Below, piece after piece: positions 59,701-64,000 of a DNA stretch of 64,000 nucleotides (position 1 is its first letter; each line of letters begins with the position of its first letter). Under the pieces are notes generated by a model, which was not told the DNA's origin, made no database searches, and worked only from the letters and a program-made list of their open reading frames with translations. This DNA comes from Ranitomeya variabilis (Eukaryota; Chordata; Amphibia; Anura; Dendrobatidae), in the NCBI RefSeq assembly GCF_051348905.1, contig NC_135238.1:92441988-92505987 (forward strand), read 5' to 3'. The translations under genes and the position numbers were made by a program.

Positions 59701-62700
59701 AGAAATGAACCAGTGCTCAGGTTTTAATACATGTGGTAAGCATGTGACCCTGTGGCTTAGTTGGTTAAGGCGACTGTCTTGTAAACAAGAGACACTGAGT
59801 TGAAATATCAGCAGAGCTTTGTTTTCATCATCTCAGAAACAAACTTGCTATCTTTTCAATCATTCCTAATGTTTCCTACTTTTGTCCTTGCCGTGGCATT
59901 CCTTCTATCTGCCTATTCTGTATCATAAGCATGTGGCACTGTGGCTTAGTTGGTTAAAGCGCCTGTCTTGTAAACAAGAGACACTGAGTTGAAATCTCAG
60001 CAGTGCTTTGTTTTCATCATCTCAGAAACAAACCTCCTATCTTTTTTATCATGCCTACTCTGTATCGTAAGCATGTGACCCTGTGGCTTAGTTGGTTAAG
60101 GCGACTGTCTTTTAAACAAGAGACACTGAGTTGAAATCTCAGCAGTGCTTTGTTTTCATCATCTGAGAAACAAACTTCCTACCTTTTCAATCATTCCTAA
60201 TGTTTCCTACTTTTGTCCTTGCCGTGGCATTCCTTCTATCTGCCTATTCTGTATCATAAGCATGTGGAACTGTGGCTTAGTTGGTTAAAGCGCCTGTCTT
60301 GTAAACAAGAGACACTGAGTTGAAATCTCAGCAGTGCTTTGTTTTCATCATCTCAGAAACAAACTTCCTATCTTTTCAATCATTCCTAATGTTTCCTACT
60401 TTTGTCCTTGCCGTGGCATTCCTTCTATCTGCATATTCTGTATCATAAGCATGTGGCACTGTGGCTTAGTTGGTTAAAGCGCCTGTCTTGTAAACAGGAG
60501 ACACTGAGTTTGAATCTCAGCAGTTCTTTGTTTCCATCATCATCTCACAAATTTACCATGGCTACGTATCTACTGATAGTGCAATTGTGAGATTAAGAGT
60601 TTCTTCTGCATAAGAAATGAACCAGTGCTCAGGTTTTAATACATGTGGTAAGCATGTGACCCTGTGGCTTAGTTGGTTAAAGCACCTGTCTTGTAAACGT
60701 GAGACCCTGAGTTCAAATCTCAGCAGTGCTTTGTTTTCATCATCTCAGAAACAAACCTCCTATCTTTTCTATCATGCCTACTCTGTATCGTAAGCATGTG
60801 GCGCTGTGGCTTAGTTGGTTAAAGCGCCTGTCTTGTAAACAGGAGACACTGAGTTTGAATCTCAGCAGTTCTTTGTTTCCATTATCATCTCACAAATTGA
60901 CCATGGCTACGTCTCTACTGATAGTGCAATTGTGAGATTAAGAGTTTCTTCTGCATAAGAAATGAACCAGTGCTCAGGTTTTAATACTTGTGGTAAGCAT
61001 GTGACCCTGTGGCTTAGTTGGTTAAGGCGACTGTCTTGTAAACAAGAGACACTGAGTTGAAATCTCAGCAGTGCTTTGTTTTCATCATCTCAGAAACAAA
61101 CTTCCTATCTTTTCAATCATTGCTAATGTTTCCTACTTTTGTCCTTGCCGTGGCATTCCTTCTATCTGCATATTCTGTATCATAAGCATGTGGCACTGTG
61201 GCTTAGTTGGTTAAAGCGCCTGGCTTGTAAACAAGAGACACTGAGTTGAAATCTCAGCAGTGCTTTGTTTTCATCATCTCAGAAACAAACTTCCTATCTT
61301 TTCAATCATTCCTAATGTTTCCTACTTTTGTCCTTGCCGTGGCATTCCTTCTATCTGCCTATTCTGTATCATAAGCATGTGGCACTGTGGCTTAGTTGGT
61401 TAAAGCGCCTGTCTTGTAAACAAGAGACACTGAGTTGAAATCTCAGCAGTGCTTTGTTTTCATCATCTCAGAAACAAACTTGCTATCTTTTCAATCATTC
61501 CTAATGTTTCCTACTTTTGTCCTTGCCGTGGCATTCCTTCTATCTGCCTATTCTGTATCATAAGCATGTGGCACTGTGGCTTAGTTGGTTAAAGCGCCTG
61601 TCTTGTAAACAGGAGACACTGAGTTTGAAACTCAGCAGTTCTTTGTTTCCATCATCATCTCACAAATTTACCATGGCTACGTATCTACTGATAGTGCAAT
61701 TGTGAGATTAAGAGTTTCTTCTGCATGAGAAATGAACCAGTGCTCAGGTTTTAATACATGTGGTAAGCACGTGACCCTGTGGCTTAGTTGGTTAAAGCGC
61801 CTGTCTTGTAAACAAGAGACACTGAGTTGAAATCTCAGCAGTGCTTTGTTTTCATCATCTCAGAAACAAACTTGCTATCTTTTCAATCATTCCTAATGTT
61901 TCCTACTTTTGTCCTTGCCGTGGCATTCCTTCTATCTGCCTATTCTGTATCATAAGCATGTGGCACTGTGGCTTAGTTGGTTAAAGCGCCTGTCTTGTAA
62001 ACAGGAGACACTGAGTTTGAATCTCAGCAGTTCTTTGTTTCCATCATCATCTCACAAATTTACCATGGCTACGTATCTACTGATAGTGCAATTGTGAGAT
62101 TAAGAGTTTCTTCTGCATAAGAAATGAACCAGTGCTCAGGTTTTAATACATGTGGTAAGCATGTGACCCTGTGGCTTAGTTGGTTAAGGCGACTGTCTTG
62201 TAAACAAGAGACACTGAGTTGAAATATCAGCAGTGCTTTGTTTTCATCATCTCAGAAACAAACTTGCTATCTTTTCAATCATTCCTAATGTTTCCTACTT
62301 TTGTCCTTGCCGTGGCATTCCTTCTATCTGCCTATTCTGTATCATAAGCATGTGGCACTGTGGCTTAGTTGGTTAAAGCGCCTGTCTTGTAAACAAGAGA
62401 CACTGAGTTGAAATCTCAGCAGTGCTTTGTTTTCATCATCTCAGAAACAAACTTGCTATCTTTTCAATCATTCCTAATGTTTCCTACTTTTGTCCTTGCC
62501 GTGGCATTCCTTCTATCTGCATATTCTGTATCATAAGCATGTGGCACTGTGGCTTAGTTGGTTAAAGCGCCTGTCTTGTAAACAAGAGACACTGAGTTGA
62601 AATCTCAGCAGTGCTTTGTTTTCATCATCTCAGAAACAAACTTCCTATCTTTTCAATCATTCCTAATGTTTCCTACTTTTGTCCTTGCCGTGGCATTCCT

Positions 62701-62731
62701 TCTATCTGCCTATTCTGTATCATAAACATGT

Positions 62732-62805
62732 GGCACTGTGGCTTAGTTGGTTAAAGCGCCTGTCTTGTAAACAGGAGACCCTGAGTTCGAATCTCAGCAG
62801 TGCCT
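62732..62805 (+). tRNA. tRNA-Thr (TGT), intact, read-through type
   Basis: This is the only fully paired copy right of 47.7 kb. It has the AAACATG leader of the copies at 47157 and 47549, so it probably came from that lineage. Its trailer has lost the TTTTAATACATG stretch (GCTCAGGTTGTAAGC), so no T4 occurs before the D unit at 62923-62996. The first T4 is at 62999. Confidence 0.87.
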
Positions 62806-63848
62806 TGTTTCCATCATTATCTCACAAACTTGCCATGGCTACGTCTCTACTGATAGTGCAATTGTGAGATTAAGAGTTTCTTCTGCATAAGAAATGAACC
62901 AGTGCTCAGGTTGTAAGCATGTGACCCTGTGGCTTAGTTGGTTAAAGCACCTGTCTTGTAAACGTGAGACCCTGAGTTCAAATCTCAGCAGTGCTTTGTT
63001 TTCATCATCTCAGAAACAAACCTCCTATCTTTTCTATCATGCCTACTCTGTATCGTAAGCATGTGGTGCTGTGGCTTAGTTGGTTAAAGCGCCTGTCTTG
63101 TAAACAGGAGACACTGAGTTTGAATCTCAGCAGTTCTTTGTTTCCATCATCATCTCACAAATTTACCATGGCTACGTCTCTACTGATAGTGCAATTGTGA
63201 GATTAAGAGTTTCTTCTGCATAAGAAATGAACCAGTGCTCAGGTTTTAATACTTGTGGTAAGCATGTGACCCTGTGGCTTAGTTGGTTAAGGCGACTGTC
63301 TTGTAAACAAGAGACACTGAGTTGAAATCTCAGCAGTGCTTTGTTTTCATCATCTCAGAAACAAACTTCCTATCTTTTCAATCATTCCTAATGTTTCCTA
63401 CTTTTGTCCTTGCCGTGGCATTCCTTCTATCTGCCTATTCTGTATCATAAGCATGTGGCACTGTGGCTTAGTTGGTTAAAGCGCCTGTCTTGTAAACAAG
63501 AGACACTGAGTTGAAATCTCAGCAGTGCTTTGTTTTCATCCTCTCAGAAACAAACTTGCTATCTTTTCAATCATTCCTAATGTTTCCTACTTTTGTCCTT
63601 GCCGTGGCATTCCTTCTATCTGCCTATTCTGTATCATAAGCATGTGGCACTGTGGCTTAGTTGGTTAAAGCGCCTGTCTTGTAAACAGGAGACACTGAGT
63701 TTGAAACTCAGCAGTTCTTTGTTTCCATCATCATCTCACAAATTTACCATGGCTACATATCTACTGATAGTGCAATTGTGAGATTAAGAGTTTCTTCTGC
63801 ATGAGAAATGAACCAGTGCTCAGGTTTTAATACATGTGGTAAGCACGT

Positions 63849-63922
63849 GACCCTGTGGCTTAGTTGGTTAAAGCGCCTGTCTTGTAAACAAGAGACACTG
63901 AGTTGAAATCTCAGCAGTGCTT
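63849..63922 (+). pseudogene. Last complete unit, D/C-type hybrid
   Basis: GACCCTG acceptor after a GGTAAGCACGT leader, AAAGCGCC, anticodon 3' strand ACAAG and T loop TTGAAAT. A long spacer 1 with a private TTGTCGTTG change follows and is cut by the window end. Confidence 0.75.
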
Positions 63923-64000
63923 TGTTTTCATCATCTCAGAAACAAACTTCCTATCTTTTCAATCATTCCTAATGTTTCCTACTTTTGTCGTTGCCGTGGC

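Larger units (their letters stand above)
47660..60978. repeat. 6,453-base segmental tandem duplication, about 2.06 copies
   Basis: Copy 1 runs from about 47660 to 54112, copy 2 from about 54113 to 60565, and a remnant of a third to about 60978. All E-class units in copy 1 recur at exactly +6,453 with no net length change. Rare marks are shared: the CCCATGTGG insertion (near 49370 and 55823), TATTTGG D loops, GTAAAAAGG, GTATCTTAAGC and the TTTT anticodon at 53657 and 60110. I saw no difference in the stretches I compared, so this is a very recent duplication, or possibly an assembly product. Confidence 0.85.
61230..63956. repeat. Paired 2,076-base-spaced blocks
   Basis: About 650 bases at 61230-61880 recur at 63306-63956, including E units at 61570 and 63646. 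They share GAAACTCAG in the T arm and GCATGAGAAATG in the trailer, found nowhere else in the window. The intervening sequence is other unit types. Confidence 0.7.
1..64000 (+). repeat. Tandem array of about 350 tRNA-Thr(UGU) genes and degenerate copies
   Basis: Every 141-203 bases the same tRNA-Thr-like body returns, always in the same orientation, separated by a few related spacer modules. The window opens in the T arm of one unit and closes in a spacer, so the array continues on both sides. The A-box region and the anticodon loop CTTGTAA are nearly constant across units. The acceptor stem, 3' half of the anticodon stem and T loop vary between a few recurrent classes. Unit number is an estimate from 14 units in one 2,539-base period. 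No LINE-type tail, poly(A) or target-site duplication is visible at unit ends, so this is a gene-derived satellite rather than a set of independent SINE insertions. Spacers are about 68 to 130 bases, and I see nothing else in them beyond the modules listed separately. Confidence 0.97.

Noticed and set aside
1-64000. CRISPR-like array of short repeats and spacers
   Set aside because: The repeats are 74-base tRNA bodies with related, not unique, spacers, and the context is eukaryotic.
1-64000. Cluster of tRNA-derived SINE insertions
   Set aside because: Units are head to tail at fixed spacing with no A-rich or LINE-like tail and no target-site duplications, so tandem duplication fits better. 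A SINE origin of the founder cannot be excluded.
1-64000. Mitochondrial or bacterial tRNA operon
   Set aside because: There is one isotype only, no encoded CCA, eukaryotic A and B boxes, and no other genes.

Overview
The whole 64 kb window is one tandem array of tRNA-Thr genes and tRNA-Thr-derived copies, all on the + strand. I see no protein-coding gene, rRNA, CRISPR array or autonomous mobile element. A tRNA-like unit recurs every 141 to 203 bases, about 181 on average (14 units in 2,539 bases where I counted), which gives roughly 350 units. The array enters and leaves the window in mid-unit, so its true size is unknown. The best copies fold as a complete cytosolic tRNA-Thr with anticodon UGU, and the D-arm and anticodon-arm sequence closely resembles vertebrate nuclear tRNA-Thr. 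Together with internal A and B boxes and the absence of an encoded CCA end, this points to animal, most likely vertebrate, nuclear DNA. The species cannot be named from the sequence.

Only a minority of units look competent. I place 32 copies with every stem paired and 7 more with a single tolerated change. The rest fall into a few recurrent damaged classes, called here B, C, D, E, E', F and G, that share the same lesions from copy to copy. The tRNA body is coupled to one of a few spacer modules. Spacer 1 (long or short) starts with a T4 RNA polymerase III terminator 2 to 3 bases after the tRNA end and follows the damaged B, C and D units. Spacer 2 lacks a nearby T4 and follows the intact A units as well as E, E', F and G. 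Intact copies are therefore predicted to read about 100 bases beyond the tRNA, or through a following D-class copy, before meeting a T4.

The units are organised in nested higher-order tandem repeats. From left to right the periods are 2,539 (about 1.0-6.4 kb), 673 (5.5-7.1 kb), 2,469 (7.9-12.7 kb), an enclosing 9,576 (about 4.0-23.1 kb), 2,728 (23.9-28.8 kb), 3,109 (26.3-33.0 kb), 1,434 (32.8-36.2 and 37.3-39.5 kb), 962 (40.3-42.2 kb), a second 2,469 (40.9-45.6 kb), 392 (45.6-46.4 and 47.1-47.7 kb), 6,453 (47.7-61.0 kb, containing a 1,303 repeat) and 2,076 (61.2-63.9 kb). Rare private changes shared between copies show that these are recent duplications. Chimeric units show exchange inside the tRNA body.

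There is a left/right change in content. From 1 to about 39.5 kb intact copies are frequent. From about 47.7 kb to the end only one intact copy remains (62732) and E-class units dominate. The short open reading frames of 60-78 codons that recur throughout are translations of tRNA plus spacer and are not treated as genes. No stretch longer than about 130 bases lies outside a tRNA-like unit.
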